NCBI RefSeq assembly: GCF_000941055.1
Contig: NZ_CP007202.1
Location: forward strand, 492,001-556,000
DNA length: 64,000 nucleotides
DNA from: Siansivirga zeaxanthinifaciens CC-SAMT-1
GTDB lineage: Bacteria > Bacteroidota > Bacteroidia > Flavobacteriales > Flavobacteriaceae
Reading direction: 5' to 3'
Shown here: piece after piece, positions 1-7,789 of the stretch
Position numbering within the stretch: the stretch's first letter is position 1
Layout of the letters: each line of letters begins with the position of its first letter
Position numbers and translations under genes: made by a program
Notes under the pieces: model-generated
What the model was told of the DNA's origin: nothing
Seen by the model: the letters and a program-made list of their open reading frames with translations, nothing else
Databases searched by the model: none

Positions 1-87
1 GGTAATTATTCTTAACTGGTTAATAATTATTTTTTTATTGAATCTCGCAAAACACTACCACGTTCGTATTGTTTACGAGTCTTCAAT

Positions 88-165
88 TGTAATCCCTAAA
101 CAGCATTACCTGTTCTAGGTTCATTGGGTATGATCTCAGCCGATTATAGGCACCCCTTTTTTGAG
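88..165 (-). promoter_or_regulatory. TPP (thiamine pyrophosphate) riboswitch
   Basis: Read on the minus strand, this stretch contains the THI-box hallmarks in order: GGGGTGCC, then GGCTGAGATCATACCC, then GAACCT-GAACAGGTAATGCTG, then a closing AGGGA. The CTGAGA core and the GAACCTG..GGTAATGC segment are the conserved pyrimidine- and pyrophosphate-sensing arms of the aptamer. It points left and no ATG lies between it and position 1, so it must control a gene just outside the window, probably for thiamine synthesis or uptake. It lies downstream of the arfB operon and does not regulate it. Confidence 0.9.
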
Positions 166-172
166 AACGCTG

Positions 173-180
173 CAAAGGTA
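173..180 (-). promoter_or_regulatory. -7 promoter element for the riboswitch transcript
   Basis: The minus strand reads TACCTTTG, matching the Bacteroidota TAnnTTTG -7 consensus, just upstream of the TPP aptamer. I see no convincing TTG at the -33 position, so only the -7 box is called. Confidence 0.5.
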
Positions 181-222
181 AAAACAAAAGACAATTGAAA
201 CCTGAAAAATTACAATTATTTT

Positions 223-630
223 TTAATCGAGATCAGGCTTTTTTCTATTTGCTTTTTTATCAGCAACTTGACGCTTGCTTTTTAAGCGTTTTCTAATAAC
301 AGCTTTTGGAATTTTCGTGGCTATTCGTTTTTTAGGAACTTTAAAACTCGAGGCTATTAAGTCTAAAAATCGTTTAATAACGAGTTCTTTATTTTTATGC
401 TGGCTTCTACTTTCTTCGCATTGCAACATTAAAACACCTTCTTTTGTTAATTTATTTTGAAGTTTGTTTTGAAGATGTAAAAGCTGCTCTTCAGAAAAAG
501 CCAAAGAATCCTTTAAATTGAATGTTAATTCTACTTTTGAAGATACCTTATTAACATGCTGTCCGCCAGCACCAGAACTTCTAACAGCTTTAAACGTTAA
601 TTCTTTTAAAAGTATGTCTTTATTAAACAT
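223..630 (-). CDS. arfB: Ribosome-rescue peptidyl-tRNA hydrolase ArfB (YaeJ family)
   Basis: This 135-residue protein is a codon-independent release factor that hydrolyses peptidyl-tRNA on stalled ribosomes. The catalytic GGQ motif is at residues 22-24 within SSGAGGQHVNKV, the usual release-factor context. It lacks the codon-recognition domains of RF1/RF2. Its C-terminal third is very rich in Lys and Arg, as in ArfB, where that tail enters the empty mRNA channel. The length is normal for the family. It is the last gene of a minus-strand run and starts 2 bases after the DUF4301 stop codon, so it is probably cotranscribed. Confidence 0.93.
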   Translation of the reverse strand: MFNKDILLKELTFKAVRSSGAGGQHVNKVSSKVELTFNLKDSLAFSEEQLLHLQNKLQNKLTKEGVLMLQCEESRSQHKNKELVIKRFLDLIASSFKVPKKRIATKIPKAVIRKRLKSKRQVADKKANRKKPDLD

Positions 631-632
631 GT

Positions 633-2192
633 TTAGGCCTGATGTGCAGGTTTTAACAAATCGTTTACCGTTTTAACCGGATTAAAAGTTTCTAAAGGAA
701 TTTCAACAAAAATAGAATTCCAGTAAGCCATACTTCCATTCCATAAACCTGGCAATTCTAATGCTTTTATATCGGTTCCATTTTGAGATTTCATGGTAAT
801 AAAAGCGGCTTTGTGATCGACGTATTTAGTTAAATCGAATTTATTTCCTTTATAATCTCTCACGCCACACACTAAATCTGTAGGATTGAAATGAGTCGCT
901 TCGGCTACAATTTTTCTCTGAGATTTTTTATCGATATTAATTTGAGGAAACTCAATAATCTCCAATGAAATTTTTCCGTCCTCTTCCTTAATCCAAAATG
1001 GTCCACCGCCCGGTTCTCCTTCATTTTTAACCATTCCACAAACACGAATAGGCCGGTTTAATTTATCTTTTAAATAGGCTACTTTCTCTTGTAATGGTAG
1101 TTTTTTAAATCCTTTCTTTCGATGAACGTTCATTCGGTTAATTACAAATAATTCAATATTATGAATCTCATCCTCTAAGATATCCTCATCATCAAGTCTG
1201 TGAAGGTATTTAAAAGCCTGATTTTGTATTTTTAACAAAATTCCTGCTAGCATTTTTTTGTATTTAGAAACTTGCTTGTTTTGCTCAAAAACAACAATAT
1301 TGTCTATATTTTTAATAAAAATAAGGTCATAATTTAAAGCATTTAAATTTTCAATTAATGCTCCATGACCAGAGGGCCTAAATAACAAACTACCGTCGTC
1401 ATTTCTATAAAGCGCATCATTTGATGTAATGGTAATGGCATCGGTAGATTTACTTTGAAATGAAAAAGACACATTAAAAGTTGTGTTTGTTTGGCTTTCT
1501 AATGTCGCTTTAATTTTATTTAATTCTTCAACAAATAAAGATTGATGGGCCTCTGAAACGGTAAAATGTAAATGAGCTTTATTATTTGATGAAGCATACA
1601 AGGTAGCTTCTAACAAATGCTCTTGAAATGCTGTTGAAACCTCTGTGTCGTATTTATGAAACGGCAACAAACCTTTAGGATAAAAACTATAATTTAATGC
1701 AGTCGCATTTAACATGGTTTTTACTAAATGAAGACATTGCTCGTTTAATGGTAATTTTTTATAATCTGGGATTTGCTCGATTAATTTAGATTCTAATTTC
1801 TCATAAAAAGGAAACGCTTTTAATCCTTTTACAAATACAGCCATTTCCATATTTTTATCTAAATAGGTATCAAAATCTGCATTAACATTGTATTCTTTTA
1901 AAAACTGAAATAAAAATTTAAACATGCGGGTTGCAGCACCAGATGCTGGTACAAACTTTACTATTTCTAGCTGATTGCGATGCGCTTCAAAAAAATCAAT
2001 ATAATTTTGTTGTTGATCTTTATCAAACTTCAAGATACCATTTCCTGTGGTAGCAGCAGATTTTAATTTGGAATAGGTCATTCCCGATTTAATCAACTCG
2101 ATCTGAGCATTCACTTTTTCAAGTGTTAATCCATGATTTTTTATCTGATTCAGATCCTTATCCGTAAATACGATTGTTTTTGTAAGCATCAC
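633..2192 (-). CDS. DUF4301 family protein, possible nucleotidyltransferase-like fold
   Basis: This 519-residue soluble protein resembles the DUF4301 family of Bacteroidota, whose function I do not know to be established. Two stretches resemble UDP-sugar pyrophosphorylases. VPASGAATRM (residues 81-90) resembles the nucleotide-binding G-x-G-T-R-M loop. RPSGHGALIENLNAL (about 271-285) followed by IKNIDNIV (about 291) resembles their PxGHGxxxxxL and (F/I)xNxDN motifs. The likeness is my inference. The start overlaps the kinase stop by 4 bases, so translation is probably coupled. It lies between a nicotinamide riboside kinase-like gene and arfB. Confidence 0.75.
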   Translation of the reverse strand: MMLTKTIVFTDKDLNQIKNHGLTLEKVNAQIELIKSGMTYSKLKSAATTGNGILKFDKDQQQNYIDFFEAHRNQLEIVKFVPASGAATRMFKFLFQFLKEYNVNADFDTYLDKNMEMAVFVKGLKAFPFYEKLESKLIEQIPDYKKLPLNEQCLHLVKTMLNATALNYSFYPKGLLPFHKYDTEVSTAFQEHLLEATLYASSNNKAHLHFTVSEAHQSLFVEELNKIKATLESQTNTTFNVSFSFQSKSTDAITITSNDALYRNDDGSLLFRPSGHGALIENLNALNYDLIFIKNIDNIVVFEQNKQVSKYKKMLAGILLKIQNQAFKYLHRLDDEDILEDEIHNIELFVINRMNVHRKKGFKKLPLQEKVAYLKDKLNRPIRVCGMVKNEGEPGGGPFWIKEEDGKISLEIIEFPQINIDKKSQRKIVAEATHFNPTDLVCGVRDYKGNKFDLTKYVDHKAAFITMKSQNGTDIKALELPGLWNGSMAYWNSIFVEIPLETFNPVKTVNDLLKPAHQA

Positions 2193-2758
2193 TTTTTATT
2201 TTCTAATAATTTATCAATTGCTTCAACAGCAATTTTAAAACGTTCTTCTTTACTCCCTTTTAATAATATGTATGGCCTTTTGGCCGCTATTAATTCATTT
2301 TCAAAAGCGCTAAACATGGTTTCGCGCTCATTGGGACGATCTCTAATATCATCTGAAATCCAAGGGATGTCAATATAAGTTAAAAAATACAAATCATAGG
2401 TATTTTCTAACGCCTTTTTTTTAAGTGTTGAATTACAAATACCGTTATAAAACATTTCAGAATATACTTTGGTTTCTAATAAATCGGTATCGCAAATTAA
2501 AACAGCATTGGCTTTTTTTGCCAAGTTATTTTCTAACTTCATTTGCCCTATTGCTATAGGCATAATATCTTCCAATTCGCAGGTCTTTTGTTTTACATTC
2601 CACTTTGCTTGAAGATATTCTCTGGCGTACTCGGCAACCCAAACCGTATTATAATGCTTCGATAATTGTTTAGATAAGGTTGTTTTTCCTGTAGATTCTG
2701 GTCCAAATAATACAATTTTTACACAGCTGCTTTGTTGTTGTTCAAGCTCTTTTTCCAT
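2189..2758 (-). CDS. NadR/Ttd14-like AAA ATPase, probable nicotinamide riboside kinase
   Basis: This 189-residue P-loop protein has a Walker A motif GPESTGKTT at residues 19-27, typical of the ribosylnicotinamide kinase domain of NadR, and a later CDTDLLETKVYSE segment matching the same family. It lacks the N-terminal helix-turn-helix and the adenylyltransferase domain of enterobacterial NadR, so it is a stand-alone kinase. The expected reaction is ATP-dependent phosphorylation of nicotinamide riboside to NMN. Its start lies 40 bases inside pnuC. No later Met precedes the P-loop, so this start is required. The pairing with a PnuC transporter supports a salvage role. Confidence 0.8.
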   Translation of the reverse strand: MEKELEQQQSSCVKIVLFGPESTGKTTLSKQLSKHYNTVWVAEYAREYLQAKWNVKQKTCELEDIMPIAIGQMKLENNLAKKANAVLICDTDLLETKVYSEMFYNGICNSTLKKKALENTYDLYFLTYIDIPWISDDIRDRPNERETMFSAFENELIAAKRPYILLKGSKEERFKIAVEAIDKLLENKK

Positions 2759-3351
2759 GCTTTATAACCATAAATTGCGATTATTGTAAATAATAAATAT
2801 TGAAAAGACGTAAACACCAAGCCTTTGTACAAATATAATGGCACCGATATGATATCGCCAACAATCCAATAGGTCCAGTTTTCTAGTTTTTTTTTCGCCA
2901 TGAGCCACATCCCTACAAAAAATATAGCTGTTGTAAGGGTATCTACATAGGCCGTCCAGGTATTAAATTTATTATTAGCAGAATAAATAATTATAACCAA
3001 TATGGTAGCCAAAACAAAAATTAACACACTCCATAAATGCTCTTTTTTATTGGTTGTAGTTACTGGAACCTCATTATTGTTGGCATCTTTTCTTGTCCAA
3101 TAATACCAGCCATAAATACTCATGGCAAAATAATAAGCATTAATAAACATATCGCCTAAAAGGCCATAAACCATTAAAATATAAACAAAGATAGCAGTAC
3201 TAATAATACCTGTTGGATAAACTAAAATATGTTCTTTTTTAGAATACCAAACACTTAAAAAGCCAAAAAAAACACCTATAAATTCTAATACCACTAAATG
3301 TGTTGGTATGTCTTGATATTGTGAAAAAATCCAATTTAAAATTTGGGTCAT
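2719..3351 (-). CDS. pnuC: Nicotinamide riboside transporter PnuC
   Basis: This 210-residue integral membrane protein has about seven hydrophobic segments and the PnuC-type aromatic signature around residues 70-90 (NAYYFAMSIYGWYYWTRK). PnuC carriers let nicotinamide riboside across the inner membrane, and uptake is driven by phosphorylation inside the cell. The next gene encodes the matching kinase and overlaps this one by 40 bases. Some Bacteroidota homologues (PnuT) carry thiamine instead, but those are usually controlled by a TPP riboswitch. The riboswitch in this window lies downstream and faces away, so nicotinamide riboside is the better substrate guess. Confidence 0.85.
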   Translation of the reverse strand: MTQILNWIFSQYQDIPTHLVVLEFIGVFFGFLSVWYSKKEHILVYPTGIISTAIFVYILMVYGLLGDMFINAYYFAMSIYGWYYWTRKDANNNEVPVTTTNKKEHLWSVLIFVLATILVIIIYSANNKFNTWTAYVDTLTTAIFFVGMWLMAKKKLENWTYWIVGDIISVPLYLYKGLVFTSFQYLLFTIIAIYGYKAWKKSLNNNKAAV

Positions 3352-3363
3352 ATTCTAAATAAA

Positions 3364-4089
3364 TTAATTTTTTAATGCTTCAAAAAACAACAAATTTTCC
3401 TCAAAAGCAGTTCCAATAACCACCATATCGGCGCCCGATTTATAAGCATCTAGCAGTTGTTGTTTGCTTTTAATACCACCACCAACTATTAATGGAATTT
3501 GCACTTCTTGTTTCACAAAATAAATTATTTCAGGTGTTACAGGGTGGGTGGCTCCACTGCCAGCTTCTAAATAAATCATTTTCATGCCTAATAATTCACC
3601 CGCTTTAGCAGTATCAACAATACCCTGAATGTTATTTCTAGACATCGGAAGCGTTCCTGTTACCCGTTGTACAGCCGTTTCCTTTCCGTTTTCAATTAAA
3701 ATATACCCTGTGGAAATAACCTCTAAATTCGAATTTCTAAGTTTAGAAACCGATGCTACATGTTTACCAATTAAATACTCAGAATTCCTTCCAGACAACA
3801 AGCTTAAAAACAATAAAGCATCAGCCTGGTTTGTTATTTGAGTAACATCACCTGGAAATAAAACAATAGGCAAAGAGGTGTGTTTTTTTATTTCAGACAC
3901 TAAAATATCGGTAGCATCATCGTTTACAATACTACCGCCTACAAAAATATGAGTGGCTATGGAAGCATTAACTTTTAATAAAAAAGAAGACACATTTTCA
4001 ATTGAAAACTTATCGGGATCGATAAGTACTGCCAATAACTTTTTCTTGTTTAAAACAGCATCCAGTATATTTTGATAAACCTGTTTCAT
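3364..4089 (-). CDS. Geranylgeranylglyceryl/heptaprenylglyceryl phosphate synthase
   Basis: This 241-residue TIM-barrel enzyme joins a polyprenyl diphosphate to glycerol-1-phosphate. It shows the family's early VLIDPDKF segment near residue 20, HIFVGGS, a central YLEAGSGA, and the C-terminal phosphate-binding IVGGGIKS. The family supplies the first ether-lipid step in archaea, and related PcrB-like enzymes occur in Firmicutes and Bacteroidota. The product in Flavobacteriaceae is not well defined in vivo. Its ATG follows the phosphopantetheinyl transferase stop with no gap, so the two are probably translated together. Confidence 0.9.
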   Translation of the reverse strand: MKQVYQNILDAVLNKKKLLAVLIDPDKFSIENVSSFLLKVNASIATHIFVGGSIVNDDATDILVSEIKKHTSLPIVLFPGDVTQITNQADALLFLSLLSGRNSEYLIGKHVASVSKLRNSNLEVISTGYILIENGKETAVQRVTGTLPMSRNNIQGIVDTAKAGELLGMKMIYLEAGSGATHPVTPEIIYFVKQEVQIPLIVGGGIKSKQQLLDAYKSGADMVVIGTAFEENLLFFEALKN

Positions 4090-4716
4090 TTAAGCAATAG
4101 CATAAGCACAAGTAAAACCTTCAAACTCTAAAAACTGAATGTTATATCGGTATTTTTTATTGTTGTAATCTATCCAAGCGACAGTTTCGTTAGTATTATC
4201 AGACATAGGAATAACCAAACAATGTTGTTTAAAACTCAAACCCGGCGTCGAAAAAAGCTTATATAAAGATTCTTTCACACACCAAATAATAGTAAGCTTA
4301 TTTATGTAATCTGGAGCATGCGGTTTTAAATAGCTAAACTCGTAATCTATAAACTTATGGGCGATAACCGAGATTTTATCGCGTTGCTTTTCTATATCAA
4401 TCCCAATAATAGCATCGCTAATAATTACAGCCGAAAAAGTAAACGAATGTGTTATAGAAATATGGTTGCCATCCTTTAAATGTGGCTTACCATTGGCATC
4501 GTAAAACAAATCGTCATCGGTATATCCAAAAGCGTTTAATAAATGTCTAACGCTTAAAAATCCGCGTTGGTGCAATTCACTTTTCATTCCTAAAACCCGA
4601 CTTAAACTTTGAGGTTTTAAGTTAACCGCCTGCATTAATTCATCAAAAGACTCTGTTATTTTCCATATTTTAACAGTAGTTTTAGAATTTGGAGTAATGG
4701 TTTTATAAAGAGGCAT
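4090..4716 (-). CDS. 4'-phosphopantetheinyl transferase superfamily protein
   Basis: This 208-residue protein transfers the phosphopantetheine arm of CoA onto carrier proteins. The Mg-binding IGIDIEKQ motif and the downstream WCVKESLYKLF motif are the two signatures of the Sfp/AcpT superfamily, and ISITHS upstream is the usual substrate-side segment. It is the first gene of the minus-strand operon that continues with GGGP synthase. The 133-base gap to ahcY holds the divergent promoters. Its target carrier protein is not evident from the window. Confidence 0.87.
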   Translation of the reverse strand: MPLYKTITPNSKTTVKIWKITESFDELMQAVNLKPQSLSRVLGMKSELHQRGFLSVRHLLNAFGYTDDDLFYDANGKPHLKDGNHISITHSFTFSAVIISDAIIGIDIEKQRDKISVIAHKFIDYEFSYLKPHAPDYINKLTIIWCVKESLYKLFSTPGLSFKQHCLVIPMSDNTNETVAWIDYNNKKYRYNIQFLEFEGFTCAYAIA

Positions 4717-4739
4717 TTAATATTCTAAAAGTTATTAGT

Positions 4740-4747
4740 TATCTTTG
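4740..4747 (+). promoter_or_regulatory. -7 promoter element for ahcY
   Basis: TATCTTTG matches the Bacteroidota TAnnTTTG box and lies about 100 bases upstream of the ahcY start. No clear TTG -33 box was found at the right spacing. Confidence 0.5.
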
Positions 4748-4849
4748 CACCGCTTAAGGCAGATAAAACATTTTTATAAAGCGAATTTAACCATTTAAGT
4801 TTTATACACAAGAATGTTTTGGTTTTAAAAACAAAAGAAAAAAATTGAT

Positions 4850-6166
4850 ATGAGCACAAAAACAATTCCTTATGTAGCTAATAAAGTGAAAGATATATCA
4901 CTTGCAGCTTGGGGACGCAAAGAAATTGAATTAGCCGAAGCAGAAATGCCAGGTTTAATGAGTTTACGTGAAGAATACGGTAATTCGCAACCATTAAAAG
5001 GAGCCAGAATTGCAGGATGCCTTCACATGACCATTCAAACAGCTGTTTTAATTGAAACCTTACAAGCTTTAGGTGCCGAAGTTACTTGGAGTTCTTGTAA
5101 CATTTTTTCAACGCAAGATCAAGCTGCTGCCGCTATTGCTGCTGCAGGAACATCGGTTTATGCTTGGAAAGATATGACCGAAGAAGAATTTGATTGGTGT
5201 ATAGAACAAACCCTTTTCTTTGGCGAAGACAGAAAACCACTTAACATGATTCTTGACGATGGTGGCGATTTAACCAATATGGTACTAGACCGTTACCCAG
5301 AATTAGTTTCAGGCATTAAAGGATTAAGCGAAGAAACCACAACAGGTGTACACAGACTTTACGAACGTGTAAAAAATGGCACCTTACCAATGCCAGCAAT
5401 TAACGTAAACGACAGTGTTACAAAATCTAAATTCGACAACAAATACGGTTGTAAAGAAAGTGCTGTAGATGCTATACGTCGTGCAACCGATGTTATGTTA
5501 GCAGGAAAACGCGTTGTTGTTTGTGGTTACGGCGATGTTGGTAAAGGTACAGCCGCCTCTTTTAAAGGCGCAGGCAGTATTGTTACTGTAACAGAAATCG
5601 ATCCTATTTGTGCATTACAAGCCGCTATGGATGGTTTTGAAGTTAAAAAACTAGAAACCGTTGCTCCTAACGCCGATATTATTATCACCACTACAGGAAA
5701 TAAAGATATTGTACGCAGCGAGCATTTTGAAGCCGTAAAAGACAAAACCATTATTTGTAACATTGGGCATTTCGATAACGAAATAGATATGGCTTGGTTA
5801 AATAAAAACTACGGTCACACCAAAAACACCATTAAACCACAAGTAGATAAATATACCATTAACGGTAAAGACATTATTATACTTGCCGAAGGCCGCTTAG
5901 TTAACCTAGGCTGCGCAACAGGTCACCCAAGTTTTGTAATGAGTAACTCATTTACAAACCAAACATTGGCACAAATAGAACTTTGGACAAACAGCGAAGC
6001 ATACGAAAACAACGTTTACATGTTACCAAAACACCTAGACGAAAAAGTGGCTAAGCTTCACCTAGAAAAAATTGGTGTCGAATTAACCGAGTTAAAACCA
6101 GACCAAGCAGAATACATTGGTGTTACTGTAGAAGGCCCTTACAAACCAGAATACTACAGATATTAA
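4850..6166 (+). CDS. ahcY: S-adenosylhomocysteinase
   Basis: This 438-residue enzyme splits S-adenosylhomocysteine into adenosine and homocysteine, removing the inhibitory product of methyltransferases. It carries the family's [17 protein letters not shown] segment near residue 50, a Rossmann NAD-binding [17 protein letters not shown] motif at about 226-242, and the conserved C-terminal KPEYYRY with the Lys-Tyr that closes the neighbouring subunit's NAD site. The length is standard. It stands alone between divergent promoters and a strong terminator. Confidence 0.97.
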   Translation: MSTKTIPYVANKVKDISLAAWGRKEIELAEAEMPGLMSLREEYGNSQPLKGARIAGCLHMTIQTAVLIETLQALGAEVTWSSCNIFSTQDQAAAAIAAAGTSVYAWKDMTEEEFDWCIEQTLFFGEDRKPLNMILDDGGDLTNMVLDRYPELVSGIKGLSEETTTGVHRLYERVKNGTLPMPAINVNDSVTKSKFDNKYGCKESAVDAIRRATDVMLAGKRVVVCGYGDVGKGTAASFKGAGSIVTVTEIDPICALQAAMDGFEVKKLETVAPNADIIITTTGNKDIVRSEHFEAVKDKTIICNIGHFDNEIDMAWLNKNYGHTKNTIKPQVDKYTINGKDIIILAEGRLVNLGCATGHPSFVMSNSFTNQTLAQIELWTNSEAYENNVYMLPKHLDEKVAKLHLEKIGVELTELKPDQAEYIGVTVEGPYKPEYYRY

Positions 6167-6196
6167 CTATTGCTGCGAAAGCAGGAATCTCAAATT

Positions 6197-6259
6197 CCAA
6201 AAAAAATCCCGACGCTTCGGGACTAAATCCCAGACAACACTGTTTGGGATTTTTTTTGG
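6197..6259 (+). terminator. Large inverted repeat / terminator after ahcY
   Basis: A perfect 14-base inverted repeat (CCAAAAAAAATCCC at 6197-6210 and GGGATTTTTTTTGG at 6246-6259) encloses a small hairpin, TCCCGA-CGCT-TCGGGA, at 6207-6222. An alternative pairing is AAATCCCA with TGGGATTT. The distal arm ends in eight T residues, so it should stop transcription leaving ahcY. The A-rich left arm would do the same for transcripts arriving from the right. Confidence 0.75.
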
Positions 6260-6345
6260 CAATTGCTAAAGCACCGCGCTTTCCGCTATATCTTTTTTGC
6301 CTTTAATAGCAAAAAAGGATGCCGCTGCAATCGCTATTGCACCGT
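6260..6345. repeat. REP-like intergenic element
   Basis: This gene-free stretch is G+C-richer than usual spacers. It contains a hairpin TTTTTTGC (6293-6300) / GCAAAAAA (6309-6316), flanked by CGCGCTTTCCGCTATATC on the left and GGATGCCGCTGCAATCGC on the right. I associate this type of sequence with dispersed intergenic repeats of flavobacterial genomes, but the window holds only one full copy, so the repeat call depends on a genome-wide search. Confidence 0.45.
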
Positions 6346-6627
6346 TTAGCCTTGGTCGTCTACCAAATCCTCTTCAAAGTACCACCATAAACTAGAATCT
6401 ATAACCGATTTCATTTTTACAATATCAACATCATTCTTCAAAAAAATAGTAATACTCTCATCGGCTCTATTTTGTTCTATACTCTCTTGAATTTCAATAG
6501 TATCAATTTCATCAAAACGTTCTAAATGATTTTTAATTTTTTCATCTAAAGATTCATCACTTAAAAAAATTTTAATGGTAGGATGGCATGGGGAATTTCT
6601 AATTTCAGATCTAAATGGAAGTTGCAT
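6346..6627 (-). CDS. Small hypothetical protein
   Basis: I do not recognise this 93-residue protein. It is acidic, has no signal peptide or membrane segment, and may alternate beta strands (TIKIFLS, TIEIQES, SITIFLK) with helices, which would suit a small ferredoxin-like fold, but that is a guess. It lies alone between the REP-like element and the L27 terminator, with its stop inside or against the repeat block. Translation quality and length look like a real gene rather than a shadow frame. Confidence 0.6.
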   Translation of the reverse strand: MQLPFRSEIRNSPCHPTIKIFLSDESLDEKIKNHLERFDEIDTIEIQESIEQNRADESITIFLKNDVDIVKMKSVIDSSLWWYFEEDLVDDQG

Positions 6628-6699
6628 AATCTCAATTTTTTAAATGAAATATTAATTAATTCCCTTATAAGATACGCATTAATTCCCTAATAATCAACA

Positions 6700-6730
6700 A
6701 AAAAGTCTTTGCGTAGTGCAAGGACTTTTT
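6700..6730 (-). terminator. Terminator after rplU-rpmA
   Basis: AAAAAGTCTTTGC and GCAAGGACTTTTT form a 13-base stem with one G-T pair around a GTAGT loop, and the minus-strand side ends in a T run. It lies 26 bases downstream of the rpmA stop. Confidence 0.8.
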
Positions 6731-6755
6731 AAAATATTGTAAAGAAAACTATTTC

Positions 6756-7016
6756 TTATCCTTCAAAAGGAATTACAGAAACATAAGATTTATTATCTTT
6801 TTTCTTAGTAAATTTTACAACGCCATCAACATATGCGTGTAATGTATGATCTTTAGAAGAGTATACATTCTCACCTGGGTGATGTGTATTTCCTCTTTGT
6901 CTTACGATAATGTTTCCAGCAATAGCAGCTTGACCACCAAAAATCTTAACGCCTAAACGTTTCGATTCTGATTCTCTACCATTCTTAGAACTACCTACTC
7001 CTTTTTTATGAGCCAT
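6756..7016 (-). CDS. rpmA: 50S ribosomal protein L27
   Basis: This 86-residue protein is L27 of the large ribosomal subunit, whose N-terminal tail reaches toward the peptidyl transferase centre. The start [20 protein letters not shown] and the core [18 protein letters not shown] are diagnostic. There is no N-terminal propeptide of the kind cleaved in Firmicutes. It follows rplU after 41 bases on the same strand, the common L21-L27 order, and is closed by a strong terminator. Confidence 0.98.
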   Translation of the reverse strand: MAHKKGVGSSKNGRESESKRLGVKIFGGQAAIAGNIIVRQRGNTHHPGENVYSSKDHTLHAYVDGVVKFTKKKDNKSYVSVIPFEG

Positions 7017-7057
7017 TGTCTTAAGTTTTTATATTGTTAAACATTAATGGTTAGCAA

Positions 7058-7687
7058 TTAAGCTTTACCACCATTTAATTCATCTTGCCATTTTTTAAGC
7101 TCATCCCACTTACCATCAGCAGCTAATTGCGCTTGTGCTGGCCAAGTATCTGTTACGTGGTTACCACGAACACCTGCAATGATTTCAGAAATTTTAGCAG
7201 CATCAGTTTTAGCTAATTCTGCGAAAGTAGTAATACCAGCATCTGCTAAAGTTTCAGCAATTTTTGGTCCAATACCTTCAACTTTCTTTAAATCATCTGC
7301 TTTTGCTGTTGCTTTTTTAGCTTCAGCTTTAGGAGCAGCTTTTTCTGCTTTTGCTGGGGCAGCTTTCTTAGCTCCAGAAGCAGCAATACTTTCAATTACG
7401 ATTTCAGTTAAAGATTGACGGTGACCATTTTTTACACGGTATCCTTTACGTCTTTTCTTTTTGAAAACTATAACTTTATCACCTTTAAGGTGCTTTAAGA
7501 CTTTTGCTCCTACTTGAGCTCCGTCTATAGCTGGGGCGCCTACAGTTACATTGTCACCTTCACCAATAAGAAGAACATTATCAAAAGAAACTTGTTTCCC
7601 TTCTTCAGTTTGTAAACGGTGTACAAAAACCTTTTGGTCTTTAACAACTTTAAATTGTTGCCCTGCTATCTCTACAATTGCGTACAT
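7058..7687 (-). CDS. rplU: 50S ribosomal protein L21 with C-terminal helix-hairpin-helix extension
   Basis: Residues 1 to about 103 are a complete L21, starting MYAIVEIAGQQFKVVKDQ and including the basic FKKKRRKGYRVKNGHRQ segment. The protein then runs on to 209 residues, about twice the usual 100-110. An Ala/Lys-rich linker (about 105-130) leads to a helix-hairpin-helix-like domain with KKVEGIGPKIAETLADAG. Such extensions occur on L21 in other Bacteroidota, as far as I recall, but their role is unknown to me. The linker resembles a flexible tether, so the extra domain could bind RNA or DNA outside the ribosome core. A promoter lies upstream. Confidence 0.96.
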   Translation of the reverse strand: MYAIVEIAGQQFKVVKDQKVFVHRLQTEEGKQVSFDNVLLIGEGDNVTVGAPAIDGAQVGAKVLKHLKGDKVIVFKKKRRKGYRVKNGHRQSLTEIVIESIAASGAKKAAPAKAEKAAPKAEAKKATAKADDLKKVEGIGPKIAETLADAGITTFAELAKTDAAKISEIIAGVRGNHVTDTWPAQAQLAADGKWDELKKWQDELNGGKA

Positions 7688-7730
7688 AGCGTAACGTTTT
7701 ATTAAATTAATTTTTATTCAAAAATGAGTG

Positions 7731-7760
7731 CAAATATACTCCTAATTAATTAATCTACAA
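7731..7760 (-). promoter_or_regulatory. Promoter of rplU-rpmA
   Basis: On the minus strand a TTG (-33) at 7758-7760 and TATATTTG (-7) at 7731-7738 are separated by 19 bases, fitting the Bacteroidota primary sigma factor consensus. It is about 45 bases upstream of the rplU start. Confidence 0.7.
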
Positions 7761-7789
7761 ACGTTTTATATCTTTTTGAAAAGATTTTT

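Noticed and set aside
2719-3351. PnuC as a thiamine (PnuT) transporter because of the nearby TPP riboswitch
   Set aside because: The riboswitch is downstream of the operon and points away from it, and pnuC is paired with a NadR-like kinase.
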